Positions 23,621-33,853 of a stretch of DNA of 64,000 nt are shown in pieces. Under the pieces are notes generated by a model, which saw only the letters and a list, made by a program, of their open reading frames with translations, had not been told where the DNA came from and did no database searches. Within the stretch, counting starts at the first letter, position 1. Each line of letters begins with the position of its first letter. This DNA is from Bryobacterales bacterium. Lineage in GTDB: Bacteria; Acidobacteriota; Terriglobia; Bryobacterales; Bryobacteraceae. The position numbers and the translations under genes were made by a program. The stretch lies in the NCBI GenBank assembly GCA_003167255.1, contig PMTR01000152.1:4773-68772 (forward strand), given 5' to 3'.

Positions 23621-25903
23621 CTACTTCACCCGCCACTCGATGATGCCGAACTCGCGCCAGTCCGTGTCGCGCGTCAGGAAGTTCGCGCCGGGCGGGCCAA
23701 TCTCACCGGTCTTGTAATGCACCGTCCGCGGCTCCACTTCGAGGCGCACCGCCGTGGCCGTCACGGGAACGAAGGCCGCGGTGTTGAACCGGTCCTTATC
23801 GACGGTATAGGAGGCCGGTATGGGTTTCCAATCGCCGCCGTCCCGATACAAGACCCGCCAGGTAGCCGGCAGCTTGCAGAATCGCCGGTCGTCGGCGAAA
23901 TAAACGGACGCGGAGGAGATCCTGGTGGGCGCTTTGAAATCGTACTCCACCCACGCCGGTTGGCCGGTGGGCGGACGCATGCGGAAGTAGCGGTGCGATT
24001 CGTCGGCGGAGCTGATCGGGTCGGCGCCATCGTAAACCGCGGCGATGTCGTCGTTCTGATCGTTGTAGCCGGTCCACTTCTTCTCGATGCCGCCGGAAGA
24101 TTCCACCTTGGCGATGGCGGGCGGCGGCATCACCGGCAGCGTCACGGCCTTCTCCGAGCGTCGCGCAAGCCAGACTGCCATTTCGCCCATGCCGCGATTG
24201 GCCCAGGCGTAGTAGGGAATGGCGACCAGATTCTGGCCGGCGATCACAGTGACACCGTTCAACAGATCCGGACGGAACTCGCTCCGCAGCGCCGCATCAT
24301 CCGCGACCACGCGGTTGAGCGCGTGTCCGCCGTTGTCGGGCCACTCGGCGCAATAGACCAGCGGGCCGCGTTCCAACGCCACCAGGCCGGCGTCGTCTTT
24401 CACGCGCGCATCAGCCAACACGCGGCGCACTGGCATGGGCATCGAAAGGTCGATGGAGTCGCCGGGCATCCACTCGCGGCTGATCCTGGCGTACCCATTG
24501 GCCATCGAGGCATTGATGGCGCGGCCGTTAATCTTGAGGACCACCGGCGCGCGGTTGGTGTCGAGGAAGCGGTAGAGATCGCCCGACATCACCTGGCTGC
24601 CGGTCCATCCGGGAATACGCACGTAGATGGCGAAGCGGCGCGGCGCATCCGGATCGACGTGGATCTTCACGCCGCCGTCCCACGGATAGCGCGTCTCCTG
24701 GCGCACGCGGACCCGGCTCCCGCCCATGGCGATGCGCGCGGTCGATCCCACAAAGAGATTGACGTACAGCTCATCGTCGTTGCGCGCGTAGACATAGCCG
24801 CCCAGCGACGCCATCAGGCGAACGACATTCGGCGGGCAGCAGGGCGTATCGATCCAGTCAAAGCGCTCGTAGTTGCCGTAGGACATCAGCGGATTCTGGT
24901 AGAAGAAGCGGTCACCTTTGAGCGAAACCCCGTCGAGGAACCCGTTGTAGAGCACGCGCTCCATCAGGTCGGCGTACCGCGCGTCGCGGTGCAGCAGGAA
25001 CATGCGTTGGTTCCACACCACGTTGCCGTAGGAGGCGCAGGTTTCGTTCCAGGCGCTGAGATTTGGCAGCTCGTAAGGCTGCCCGTACTGCTCGTGGAAG
25101 CGCACAGAACCGATCGCCCCGGTGAGATAGGTCTTGCGCGAGGCGTCCTGCCAGATGCTGTCGATGGCGCGATTGTAATCGCCGCCGCCGGTGAGCGCGG
25201 CGATATCGGTGAAGGGAATGTAGAGATAGGTGGCGCGCACGCAGTGGCCCTCGGCCGCCATCTGCTGAGCGATCGGCTTATCGTCCTGCGCGTACGTGCG
25301 GTCGAGCGCGTATTCGCCGGTGCGCGGGTAATCGTCCTTGCCACGCTCGTCAAGGAAGAACTGCGCGAGGCGCGCGTAACGGGCGTCGCCGGTCTCGCCG
25401 TACATGTCGAGCAGCCCGATCTTCATGCCCTCGTGGCTGGAAATGTAGGTCTTCTTTCCGGGGCCGTAGGCGGCATCGAGCGCGTCGATGGCTTTGATGG
25501 CCTCATCCAACATCTTGCGTTCGCCGGTCGAGCGATACCAGGCGACGGCGGCTTCGTAGAAGTAGCCCGAGATGCGGGTGGGATTCTGCAAGCGCGTTTC
25601 GGTGGCGGCCACTTCGCGATCCACCAGTTTCGAGACGTACTGCCGCAATTCCGCATCGGCCTGCTTGGCGAGCATGTAGGCAGCGGCCTGAATGAGCCGC
25701 GGGTTATCGTAACTGCGGTCGCCGAATTTCTGGAACAGGTGCTGGATCGAGACCGTCCGATTCACCTGCATCTTGGGCGCCCAGAATTGGTCGGTGATAT
25801 CGACGTCCGCCAATGGCACCGGCTCGAGCGTGTAGATGGGTTTCGAAATTTGCGCCGCGCACAGCGCCGCGATAAGAACTACAAAGGCGATCCAGGGCTT
25901 CAT
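23621..25903 (-). CDS. Secreted GH127-like beta-L-arabinofuranosidase, second paralogue
   Basis: Seen: 760 aa from the ATG at 25903, which overlaps the stop of the upstream paralogue as ATGA; a signal peptide (WIAFVVLIAALCAAQ) follows. The zinc/active-site residues of GH127 are all present: ETC motif E287 and C289 in WNETCASYGN, and C355-C356 in DTPCCPPNVVR. A beta-sandwich C-terminal region follows. Known: GH127 enzymes use a zinc-bound cysteine nucleophile to release L-arabinofuranose. The last ~190 residues (IGSSADESHRYFRMRPP region, WVEYDFKAPTRISSASVYFA) look like a carbohydrate-binding discoidin-type module. Context: tandem with a second GH127. Confidence 0.85.
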   Translation of the reverse strand: MKPWIAFVVLIAALCAAQISKPIYTLEPVPLADVDITDQFWAPKMQVNRTVSIQHLFQKFGDRSYDNPRLIQAAAYMLAKQADAELRQYVSKLVDREVAATETRLQNPTRISGYFYEAAVAWYRSTGERKMLDEAIKAIDALDAAYGPGKKTYISSHEGMKIGLLDMYGETGDARYARLAQFFLDERGKDDYPRTGEYALDRTYAQDDKPIAQQMAAEGHCVRATYLYIPFTDIAALTGGGDYNRAIDSIWQDASRKTYLTGAIGSVRFHEQYGQPYELPNLSAWNETCASYGNVVWNQRMFLLHRDARYADLMERVLYNGFLDGVSLKGDRFFYQNPLMSYGNYERFDWIDTPCCPPNVVRLMASLGGYVYARNDDELYVNLFVGSTARIAMGGSRVRVRQETRYPWDGGVKIHVDPDAPRRFAIYVRIPGWTGSQVMSGDLYRFLDTNRAPVVLKINGRAINASMANGYARISREWMPGDSIDLSMPMPVRRVLADARVKDDAGLVALERGPLVYCAEWPDNGGHALNRVVADDAALRSEFRPDLLNGVTVIAGQNLVAIPYYAWANRGMGEMAVWLARRSEKAVTLPVMPPPAIAKVESSGGIEKKWTGYNDQNDDIAAVYDGADPISSADESHRYFRMRPPTGQPAWVEYDFKAPTRISSASVYFADDRRFCKLPATWRVLYRDGGDWKPIPASYTVDKDRFNTAAFVPVTATAVRLEVEPRTVHYKTGEIGPPGANFLTRDTDWREFGIIEWRVK

Positions 25904-28320
25904 GGGTTTACGCGCCATTCGATCACCCCGCCTTCGTACCAGGTGATTTCCTGTTGCAGATAGTTGGCGTCGGGCGGACCGAGGTCGCCCTTCTTGTAAG
26001 TGCGGGGCTGCAATTGGATTTCGATGCGCAGCGCGGAAGTGGTCACGGCATCGAAGGAAAGCCGGTTGAACTTGTCGCGTTCCACGCCGTAGGCCGCAGT
26101 GGTATGGACCGGCTTCCACTCGTTCCCGTCCTTATATAACAGGCGCCACCCTTTCGGCGTCACGCAGTATTGCTTGTCGTCTTTCCAATAGACTTCGACG
26201 GAAGAAACGCGCGCGGCCTTGGCGAGGTCGTACTGAATCCAGGCGCTGTCGCCGCTCTGCGGATGCAGACGGAGATACGGCGCGTTGCCGTCTTCGGAGT
26301 TAATGGGTTCGAAGCCGTCCTGGATGGCCGAAATCTCGCCCGAGCCATCCTGCGAATTGGGGTACCAGCGCTGCTCCGGCGTGGGCGGTTTGTGGCCGGG
26401 ATAATTTTCGGCAACCGTGCCGTTGCCCACCGATGAAGTGGCCTTGGCGGTGGAAGCCAGAGAGGTGCGCGGCGCGACGCGGGCCTTCGATTCATCGCGC
26501 GCCAGCCAGATCGACATCTCGGACGCGCCGCGGTTGCCGAAAGCGTAATACGGGATCGCCACCATCGGCTGCGCCTGGCGGTTCAGCGAAACTCCGTCGG
26601 CACCGCGGCTGAGCGAGACGGCGCTGCCGGTCAAAGCGCCGACACCGTCGAGCAGATCCTTCTGATAGGCGAATTGCAGCTTGGCGGCGGGCGGCGCCAC
26701 CAGGTTGAAAATGCCGGCTGGGTTGTCGGCGCGCTCCACGCAATAGACCAGGGGACCGCGCTCAAAGGCCACCAGGCCGCGGTCGTCGGCCACTTCGTCG
26801 CGCGCCACCACCTGCTGGATCTCCATCGGCAAGTTGAACTCGACCACGTCACCGGTATTCCATTCGCGCTCGATGCGCGCGTAGCCGCGGTCGGTTGTGT
26901 AGGTGACGGGCCGGCTGTTGATGGTGATGGCGACCGCCGGTGGCGACGGCGCCAGGTACTTGTAGAGCAGCAGCGGCATGGGCTGGTTGCGCACCCATCC
27001 CGGAATGCGGATGAAGAGCGGGAAGCGCCAGGAGTACTGCGGGCTCACGGTGAGCTTCACCGCGCCGTTCCACGGGTAATCGGTTTCCTGCGCCAGGTCC
27101 ACTTTCACGTTGCGAATTTTGGTCTGCGCCTTGCTGGCGACGAAGAGGTTGACGTAGAGGCCCGGGTCTCCCTGCGCATAGATGAGGCTGCCCAATTGCG
27201 GCAGCAGGCGCGCGAGGTTGGGCGGGCAGCAATCGGGGCCGAAGGCTGCCTGCCTGGTGAAGCTGCCGGACGCCATCAGGGGCGCCTGGTAGAGATACTT
27301 GTCGCCGGCCAGCGAGACACCCGCCAGAAATCCGTTGTAGAGGGTGCGCTCCATCATGTCGGCGTAGCGCGAATCCTGCGTGAGCAGGAAGAGCCGGTGG
27401 TTCCACAAGGTGTTGCCGTAGGCGGCGCAGATTTCATTCCAGCAGGTGAGGTTCGGCAGATCGTAATCGTCGCCGTAATTCTCTTCGTGGCGATACGTGC
27501 CGACGCCGCCGGTCAGGTAGGTACGCTTGGAGACGGCGTCTTCCCAGATGCGCTGGGTAGCCTTGATGTAATCGGAATCGTTGGTGAGCGCGGCGATATC
27601 GGTGAGCGGCGTGTACAGGTAGGTGGCGCGCACGGCGTGGCCGATGGCGCGGGCCTGCTGCTTCACGGGCTCGGCATCCTGCGCGTAGGCTCCGTAAAGT
27701 TTGGTGCGGCCGGCGGAATTGCCGCGCGAATCCAGGAAGAATTTGGCGAGCATCAGATACTTGGCCTTGCCGGTCGCGCGGTACAGCCGCACCAGGCCAA
27801 GCTTTAGCCCCTCGTGGTTGGAGATGTCGTGGCGCTTGTCGGGTCCGAAAACGGCATCCAGATCGTCGGCGATCTCTATGGCCACGTCGAGCAGTTTGCG
27901 GCTGCCGGTGGCTTCGAAATAGGCCACTGAAGTTTCGAGGAAGTTGCCGGCGTTCAGCGTGGAGCCGTCGCCATTGGTGGACCAGACGTGTTTCTGCGTG
28001 CGAATCCGCTGGATGATGGCGTCGAGCTTGCCATCGATGCGCGCGCGCAAGGCCGGGTCGGGGTGCTGCGCGAGCGAGTAGCATGCCGCCTCGATGAGCC
28101 GCAGGTCGGGATTGCGGCCCATCCGGTCGAAGCGATCGAGCAGGCCCGGAATCGAAACCGTGCGATTGTTATCGAGCCGCGGCGTCCAGAAAGTGTCGGT
28201 GATCTGGACGTTGCCGAAGGGGATTCGGGCGACCGGGTAATCGTTCTTGCGCGAGGCCGGCTGGGAGAAAGCGAGCAGGGCGCACCCGGCCACGGCGATA
28301 GCGATCCAGCGATTCCGCAT
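25900..28320 (-). CDS. Secreted GH127-like beta-L-arabinofuranosidase, first paralogue
   Basis: Seen: 806 aa with a signal peptide (WIAIAVAGCALLAFSQP). Active-site motifs: E296 and C298 in WNEICAAYGN, and C364-C365 in GPDCCPPNLAR, which match the ExC and CC zinc ligands and nucleophile of GH127. The (alpha/alpha)6-like region is followed by a beta-sandwich and a discoidin-like tail (SAWIQYDLAKAARVSSVEVY). Known: such enzymes act on arabinose-containing plant polysaccharides or glycoproteins. Context: first of two overlapping paralogues (ATGA), transcribed away from the M24 peptidase gene. The two proteins are clearly related but differ enough that they may have different substrates. Confidence 0.85.
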   Translation of the reverse strand: MRNRWIAIAVAGCALLAFSQPASRKNDYPVARIPFGNVQITDTFWTPRLDNNRTVSIPGLLDRFDRMGRNPDLRLIEAACYSLAQHPDPALRARIDGKLDAIIQRIRTQKHVWSTNGDGSTLNAGNFLETSVAYFEATGSRKLLDVAIEIADDLDAVFGPDKRHDISNHEGLKLGLVRLYRATGKAKYLMLAKFFLDSRGNSAGRTKLYGAYAQDAEPVKQQARAIGHAVRATYLYTPLTDIAALTNDSDYIKATQRIWEDAVSKRTYLTGGVGTYRHEENYGDDYDLPNLTCWNEICAAYGNTLWNHRLFLLTQDSRYADMMERTLYNGFLAGVSLAGDKYLYQAPLMASGSFTRQAAFGPDCCPPNLARLLPQLGSLIYAQGDPGLYVNLFVASKAQTKIRNVKVDLAQETDYPWNGAVKLTVSPQYSWRFPLFIRIPGWVRNQPMPLLLYKYLAPSPPAVAITINSRPVTYTTDRGYARIEREWNTGDVVEFNLPMEIQQVVARDEVADDRGLVAFERGPLVYCVERADNPAGIFNLVAPPAAKLQFAYQKDLLDGVGALTGSAVSLSRGADGVSLNRQAQPMVAIPYYAFGNRGASEMSIWLARDESKARVAPRTSLASTAKATSSVGNGTVAENYPGHKPPTPEQRWYPNSQDGSGEISAIQDGFEPINSEDGNAPYLRLHPQSGDSAWIQYDLAKAARVSSVEVYWKDDKQYCVTPKGWRLLYKDGNEWKPVHTTAAYGVERDKFNRLSFDAVTTSALRIEIQLQPRTYKKGDLGPPDANYLQQEITWYEGGVIEWRVNP

Positions 28321-28474
28321 ACGCGAAGCATATCGGAGTGAGGCGTCCGGTGCAAACGACTCTCACCGAGCCGCGACCGTGAGGGAGCGGAGGACGGAGC
28401 ACGAATCCGTCACCGTAATCGAGACCGCTGCACCGAGCTTGCGATTCGAGCGCAGCCGGGCATACAATTTGCCC

Positions 28475-29917
28475 ATGCCAAAGTATCTTTTGCTGATCGC
28501 GCTGTGTGCGCCTCTGGGGGGGCAGCCGGTATTCACCGACATTTTTCCTCCGGACGAGTTTGCGGCGCGGCGCGCCCGAGTGATGGAAAAGATCGGCGAC
28601 GGCGTGGCCATCATGCTGGGCACCACGGAGCCTCCGGGCGAAATGCCGTTCCGGCAGGCCAACCAGTTCTATTACGCCTGCGGCGTGGCGGAGCCGCGCG
28701 CCATCCTGGTGATCGACGGCAAGAACAGGAAGAGCACGCTGTTCCTGAACCCCCGCAATGCGCAGCGGGAGAATAGCATGTTCGGGCCGGGCCTCTCGCC
28801 GGGCGAGGACGCCGCGAAGGCCACCGGCATCGATGCCGTGCTGCCGCGCAGCGATTTCAAGGCGATGGTGGACGGTTTTGCCGCCGAGGGCCGCGCCATC
28901 TATACTCCCTTCCGCGCCGAAGTGCTGGGCAGTATCTCGTCGGGCGACCCGGACCGGCTGTGGGCCGCCAATAAGAACGATCCGTGGGACGGCCGCACCT
29001 CGCGCGAACTGGCCTTTCAGGCGCACTTGAAGGAAGCGGCTTCCAAGGCGGAAATCAAAAACCTCGACCCGATTCTCGACCAGATGCGCGGCATCAAAGA
29101 CGCGCGCGAAATCGCGATCATGCGCGAAGCCACGCGCATCGCCGGCCTGGGGCTGATGGAGGCCATGCGAGACGCCAAACCGGGCTTGCACGAATACGAG
29201 TTGCAGGCCGATTCGGAATTCGTGTTCAAGAAGTACGGTTCGTTCGGCGCGGCATACTTCGCGTTGATCGGCGCCGGTAAGAACACCTATTACACGCACT
29301 ATAACAAGAACACCGCCGTCTTAGAAGAAGGCGACTTAGTGCAGATGGATTATGCGCCGGACTATAAGTATTACCAATCCGATGTGACGCGCGTCTTTCC
29401 GGCCAAAGGTAAATTTACGCCGTGGCAGAAGGAATATTACAACATCTATCTGAAGCTTTACCAGGCGGTGATGACGTCCATCAAGCCGCACGTGACGGCG
29501 GTCGCCGTGATCAAGGATGCAGTGGTGAAGATGGACGCGATCATGGCCTCCTACCAGTTCACGGATGACAAGATCAAAGCGGCTGCCACCGCCTTCGTCG
29601 AACAATACCGGAGGCAGCAGGATAGCCCCCGCGCCGGCCTGGGCCACACGGTGGGCATGGAAGTACACGACCGCCCCATGCCGACACCGACGCTGGAACC
29701 AGGCGAGATCTTCACCATCGAACCCGAAATGCGGATCAACGATCTCCACCTGGGGCTGCGGCTGGAAGACATGCTGCTGATCACGGAGACGGGCTACGAG
29801 AATATGTCCGGGTTTGTGCCCATCGAGGTCGATGGCATCGAGAAGTTGATGGCCGACCATAAGCACGGGCTGAGCGAAGCGCACTTTACGCTACAGACAC
29901 CGGCGATCCGCCGGTAA
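28475..29917 (+). CDS. Exported M24 family metallopeptidase (aminopeptidase P-like)
   Basis: Seen: 480 aa from the ATG at 28475 (MPKYLLLIALCAPLGGQPVF, a short signal peptide); the track start at 28247 lies in the upstream gap. The N-terminal domain is aminopeptidase P-like (FPPDEFAARRARVMEKIGDG, RQANQFYYACGVAEP). Pita-bread metal ligands are in VQMDYAPDY, YYQSDVTRVF, GLGHTVGMEVHD, FTIEPEMR and RLEDMLLIT. Known: these enzymes remove the N-terminal residue of X-Pro peptides using two metal ions. Context: divergent from the GH127 pair. Secretion is inferred from the hydrophobic N-terminus. Confidence 0.87.
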   Translation: MPKYLLLIALCAPLGGQPVFTDIFPPDEFAARRARVMEKIGDGVAIMLGTTEPPGEMPFRQANQFYYACGVAEPRAILVIDGKNRKSTLFLNPRNAQRENSMFGPGLSPGEDAAKATGIDAVLPRSDFKAMVDGFAAEGRAIYTPFRAEVLGSISSGDPDRLWAANKNDPWDGRTSRELAFQAHLKEAASKAEIKNLDPILDQMRGIKDAREIAIMREATRIAGLGLMEAMRDAKPGLHEYELQADSEFVFKKYGSFGAAYFALIGAGKNTYYTHYNKNTAVLEEGDLVQMDYAPDYKYYQSDVTRVFPAKGKFTPWQKEYYNIYLKLYQAVMTSIKPHVTAVAVIKDAVVKMDAIMASYQFTDDKIKAAATAFVEQYRRQQDSPRAGLGHTVGMEVHDRPMPTPTLEPGEIFTIEPEMRINDLHLGLRLEDMLLITETGYENMSGFVPIEVDGIEKLMADHKHGLSEAHFTLQTPAIRR

Positions 29918-30101
29918 GTCTACTTAGGGCTCGTTCCGAAATAACCTTGCCGAACGGTTGGCGATTGAGACGGTTATTTATTGACAGGCCCTTGGTGCAC
30001 GAGTTTACAAATTGCAGGGCAAGCTAAAGCATGCCCGCTTTTCTTGCACGTTCACAGCGGGCGGTCTGGCAATACGCGAGCGTACTTCTGAAATCGGGGG
30101 C
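29918..30101. other. Intergenic region between the M24 gene and a gene remnant
   Basis: About 180 bp. It contains the A/T-rich stretch ACGGTTATTTATTGACAGGC and no gene. A small unsupported plus-strand ORF (30012-30326) crosses into the remnant on the opposite strand. Confidence 0.5.
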
Positions 30102-30299
30102 TCAGTTACCGAGTTTGAGCGGCTCGAGGCCCAGCTCGGGCGCGGCGCGGTTGTAAGCCGGAAGATCGATATCCATCAGCTTGCGGTATTGTTCCGTGAC
30201 GGCGCGAAGCTGGTTCTCCAGGTCGTGCACCAGGCCGGCGGCGGCTTCCGTGGGAGCGTAGTCGGCGCCGCCGGAATACTTGCCGGCGCCGGTTCCCAA
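30102..30299 (-). pseudogene. Inverted 3' remnant of an Asp-box propeller protein gene
   Basis: The last ~65 residues of the minus-strand ORF (GADYAPTEAAAGLVHDLENQ, then LRAVTEQYRKLMDIDLPAYN) are similar to the end of the 1123 aa protein next door (GSGDYPPTETAYGLVLGLEK, then AVQAQYKTLLDKDVAAYNK). The first ~38 residues of that ORF show no similarity. So this is a C-terminal relic of a paralogue, in opposite orientation to the intact gene, whose start lies 105 bp away. Confidence 0.75.
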
Positions 30300-30404
30300 T
30301 ACCGTATTGCAGTTTATGCGATTTGAGGGCCGGCGGGCAATTGCGTGAAATCGCTTGCAGCCAGGTGGGGCAATCCTATAAACTTCCAGTACCGGTAATC
30401 TCCT

Positions 30405-33400
30405 ATGGTCCAACCTATTGTGTTCTTGCCTAATCGATCGAGCCGCAGCCTGGTCGCCGGTCTAGCGGCTATCGTTCTGAGTGTGACGCCGGCAGCCGCG
30501 CAACGCGGCGGCCGCGGATTCGGGGCTGCCCCGCCACCGAGCAATCCAACTTTCAAGTTCATGGGGCCAGCCAGCGGCAATCGCATTTCGGCCGCGGCCG
30601 GCATTCCCGGCGATCCGACCACGTACTATGTCGGCGCGGCATCCGGTGGCGTGTGGAAGTCCACCAACTCAGCCCAGAGTTTTGTGCCGATCTTCGACAG
30701 CCAGGCGGTGCAGGCGATTGGGGCGCTGGCGGTATCGCGATCGAATCACGACATCGTGTGGGCTGGAACCGGCGAAGCGTGGGCGATCCGCGATAGCGAC
30801 ATGATGGGCGATGGCATTTACAAGTCCAGCGACGCCGGCGCCACCTGGACCAACATGGGACTGCGCGAGACCGGCCGCATTGGCCGCATCGTCGTGAACC
30901 CGGTGAACCCGGACATTGTTTTTGTGTGCGCGGCGGGGCGCCTGACGGGCCCGCAGCAGGAGCGCGGCGTGTTCCGTACGCTGGACGGGGGGAAGACGTG
31001 GGACCGCTCCCTGTTCGTGGACGCCGACACGGGCTGCTCCGGCCTCTCCATGGACGCGAGCGATCCCAAGACGCTGGTGGCCGGTGCGTGGCGCGTGGTG
31101 ATGCACACGTACGCCATGTTCAGCGGCTTGCCGGAGAGCGAATTCACGGCGCACGGGCCGGGCAGCGGCGTGTACATCACGCACGACGGCGGCACCACAT
31201 GGAAGCGCATTGAGGGCCATGGCATGCCGAAGCCGCCGGTGGGTAAGGTGGATGTGGCCATCGCGCCCAGCAACCCGAAGCGCATTTACGCGCTGATACA
31301 AACGGCCGACCAGGGCTCGATCTGGCGATCCGACGACGGCGGCGAGAGCTGGGCGAACGGGAGCTGGCAGCGGGCCCTCATCGGGCGCGCCGGTTATTAT
31401 ATCCACATCGACGTTTCACCCTCCAACCCGGACGAAGTGCTGGTGGCCAATAGCAGCTTCTGGGTCTCCACGGACGGCGGCAAGAATTTCACCACACGGC
31501 CTTGGGGCGGGGACACCCACGACATCTGGATTGACCCCACCAACGCCAACCGCATCCTGGTCACGCACGATGGCGGCATGTACTTCACTACCGACCACGG
31601 CACTACCTCGGGGCGGGTCACGCTGCCCATCGGGCAGATGTATCACGTAGCGGTGGACAACGATGTGCCGTACCACATTTACGGCAACATGCAGGACGAC
31701 GGCACCATGCGCGGGCTTAGCACGGTGCAGGAAGCCGGAGCCAACGTGCCCGGCCAGGCGCCTCAAGCCGCAGGCCGCGGCGCACGCGGCGGTGGCGGTG
31801 GCGGCGGCGGCCGCGGTGGCTTCGCCGGAGGCGGAGGAATCACCGTGGGAACGTGGGATCACGGATTGGGTGGATGCGAATCCGGCTTCACGCTTCCGGA
31901 TCTTACAAACACCGATTTCATCTGGGCATCCTGTTACGGCAACGAAGTAACCACTTACGATTACAAGACTAAGATTGCGCGTTCGGTGAGCCCGTGGCTG
32001 CATACGCTCGATTCGGAGCCCGATAAAGTCAAATACCGCTGCCACTGGACGCCGCCGCTGGCGATCGATCCGTTCGATCATAACACCGTATACTACGGCT
32101 GCCAGGCGATTCTGCGCACCACCAACGGCGGAACGAGTTGGAAGGAGATCAGCAAAGATCTCTCGCACAACGATCCTAAGTATGTGGTTTCTTCGGGCGG
32201 CATCGTGGGCGACAACCTCGGCCAGTTTTACGGCGAAGTGGTCTTTTCGATTGCGCCCTCGGAGATCCGGAAGGGTCTCATCTGGGCCGGCACCAATGAT
32301 GGCAAGGTCTGGTACACCACCAATGGCGGCGACGATGGATGGCACGACGTTACGGCGAATATCAAGGGCCTGCCTGGGCCGATGGGTGTGGTGTCAAAGA
32401 TCGAGCCCTCGCATTTCGACCCGGCCACGGCGTATGTGGCGGTGGACTTTCACCTGATGGACAACCGCGACCCGTGGCTCTATAAGACAACCGATTTCGG
32501 GAAGACGTGGACTAAGATCACGGGCGACCTGCCCACGGGTCACCCGCTCTCTTATGCGCGCGTGATTGCCGAGAATCCGAATAAGCAGGGCATGCTGTTC
32601 GCCGGCACGGGCCACGCGCTGTTTTACACGATGGACGATGGGGCGCACTGGAAGCAGATGAACGACGGGCTGCCGGCGGCTCCGGTGTCGTGGATCGTCG
32701 TGCAGAAGCAAACGCACGACCTGGTGGTCGCGACTTACGGCCGCGGCTTTTATGTCATGGAAGACATGACGCCACTGGAGCAGGGCGTGATGCCGGACAC
32801 GGTGACTTCCGCAGTAGAGTTTCTGGCGCCGCGGCCGGCATACCGGCAAGCCCGCGGCGGGCGGGCCGATTGGACCTTCGTGCTGAAGGAAGCTCCCAAG
32901 AACCCGATCGAACTCGAAGTGCTGGATGCGAGCGGCGCGGTGGTTCGCAAACTGCCCAACATGCCCGGCGCCGCCGGATGGAATCGAGCGTCCTGGGACA
33001 TGCACTACGACCCGCCGCGGATGGTGGCTTTGCGCACAACTCCGCCTGACGACCCGCACATCTGGGAGGAAACGCGCTTCCAAAACCAGGAAACCCGTGG
33101 CATTACGCACTGGGGGATCTCTCAGAACGAGCCGGGACCGCTGGTGGGTCCTGGAAAATTCACGCTGCAGATGACGGTGGACGGCCAGAAGCATACGCAA
33201 GCCATCGACATCCTGCGGATGCCGGACGCGCACGGGACAGATGCCGACTTACAGGCGTCGGCGCGCCTGCAACTCAAGGTTCGCGACGACATCAGCGTGG
33301 TTTCCGATATGACGAACCAACTGGAGTGGATGCGCCGCCAACTGGAGGATGAAAACAAGACGATGAAAGGCCAGAGCGGCAAGGAAGCATTGCTGAAGGC

Positions 33401-33776
33401 CGTGAATGACATCGATCGGAAGATGCAGGACGTGGAGTACAAACTGATTTCGCGGGCCGAAGCGCTGAGCGACGACAAGTATTACGTTACGCAATACCAG
33501 CTCTATCTGAATTTCATCTGGCTGGAAGGCGAAATTGGCGGGGGCGCGGGAGATGTGGCGGGCAGCGGCGACTACCCACCGACGGAGACCGCGTACGGCC
33601 TGGTGCTGGGTTTGGAGAAACAGCTACAGGCCGTGCAGGCGCAATATAAGACGCTGTTAGACAAGGATGTCGCCGCCTACAATAAGTCGGTTACGGGGAG
33701 CGGGCTGAAGCCGCTGCCCACAAGCGGCGCGCCGCCCGCGCCCATACGGCAGGGCGGACGGGGCGGCGGGAACTAA
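30405..33776 (+). CDS. Secreted Asp-box (BNR)/sortilin-like beta-propeller protein
   Basis: Seen: 1123 aa with a signal peptide (LVAGLAAIVLSVTPAAAQ). At least seven Asp-box motifs S/T-x-D/N-x-G-x-T/S-W occur: SSDAGATW, TLDGGKTW, THDGGTTW, SDDGGESW, STDGGKNF, TTNGGTSW and TTDFGKTW. A Gly-rich linker lies near residues 455-485. The last ~300 residues form a beta-rich part then a helical tail. Known: these repeats build sortilin/VPS10-type propellers, common in secreted proteins of Acidobacteria and Bacteroidetes. Inferred: a cell-surface or periplasmic protein; hydrolase activity cannot be claimed. A remnant of a paralogue lies just upstream in inverse orientation. Confidence 0.85.
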   Translation: MVQPIVFLPNRSSRSLVAGLAAIVLSVTPAAAQRGGRGFGAAPPPSNPTFKFMGPASGNRISAAAGIPGDPTTYYVGAASGGVWKSTNSAQSFVPIFDSQAVQAIGALAVSRSNHDIVWAGTGEAWAIRDSDMMGDGIYKSSDAGATWTNMGLRETGRIGRIVVNPVNPDIVFVCAAGRLTGPQQERGVFRTLDGGKTWDRSLFVDADTGCSGLSMDASDPKTLVAGAWRVVMHTYAMFSGLPESEFTAHGPGSGVYITHDGGTTWKRIEGHGMPKPPVGKVDVAIAPSNPKRIYALIQTADQGSIWRSDDGGESWANGSWQRALIGRAGYYIHIDVSPSNPDEVLVANSSFWVSTDGGKNFTTRPWGGDTHDIWIDPTNANRILVTHDGGMYFTTDHGTTSGRVTLPIGQMYHVAVDNDVPYHIYGNMQDDGTMRGLSTVQEAGANVPGQAPQAAGRGARGGGGGGGGRGGFAGGGGITVGTWDHGLGGCESGFTLPDLTNTDFIWASCYGNEVTTYDYKTKIARSVSPWLHTLDSEPDKVKYRCHWTPPLAIDPFDHNTVYYGCQAILRTTNGGTSWKEISKDLSHNDPKYVVSSGGIVGDNLGQFYGEVVFSIAPSEIRKGLIWAGTNDGKVWYTTNGGDDGWHDVTANIKGLPGPMGVVSKIEPSHFDPATAYVAVDFHLMDNRDPWLYKTTDFGKTWTKITGDLPTGHPLSYARVIAENPNKQGMLFAGTGHALFYTMDDGAHWKQMNDGLPAAPVSWIVVQKQTHDLVVATYGRGFYVMEDMTPLEQGVMPDTVTSAVEFLAPRPAYRQARGGRADWTFVLKEAPKNPIELEVLDASGAVVRKLPNMPGAAGWNRASWDMHYDPPRMVALRTTPPDDPHIWEETRFQNQETRGITHWGISQNEPGPLVGPGKFTLQMTVDGQKHTQAIDILRMPDAHGTDADLQASARLQLKVRDDISVVSDMTNQLEWMRRQLEDENKTMKGQSGKEALLKAVNDIDRKMQDVEYKLISRAEALSDDKYYVTQYQLYLNFIWLEGEIGGGAGDVAGSGDYPPTETAYGLVLGLEKQLQAVQAQYKTLLDKDVAAYNKSVTGSGLKPLPTSGAPPAPIRQGGRGGGN

Positions 33777-33853
33777 CGCTATGCGGGAAATCGCTCCCTG
33801 ACGGTCGCGGCTCGGATAGAGCCGCGCGTCAGAGGGTGCGGTGGCACTTAGGG

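Noticed and set aside
23228-25963. 911 aa plus-strand ORF
   Set aside because: Runs from the repeat region through the GH127 gene in antisense; no family pattern.
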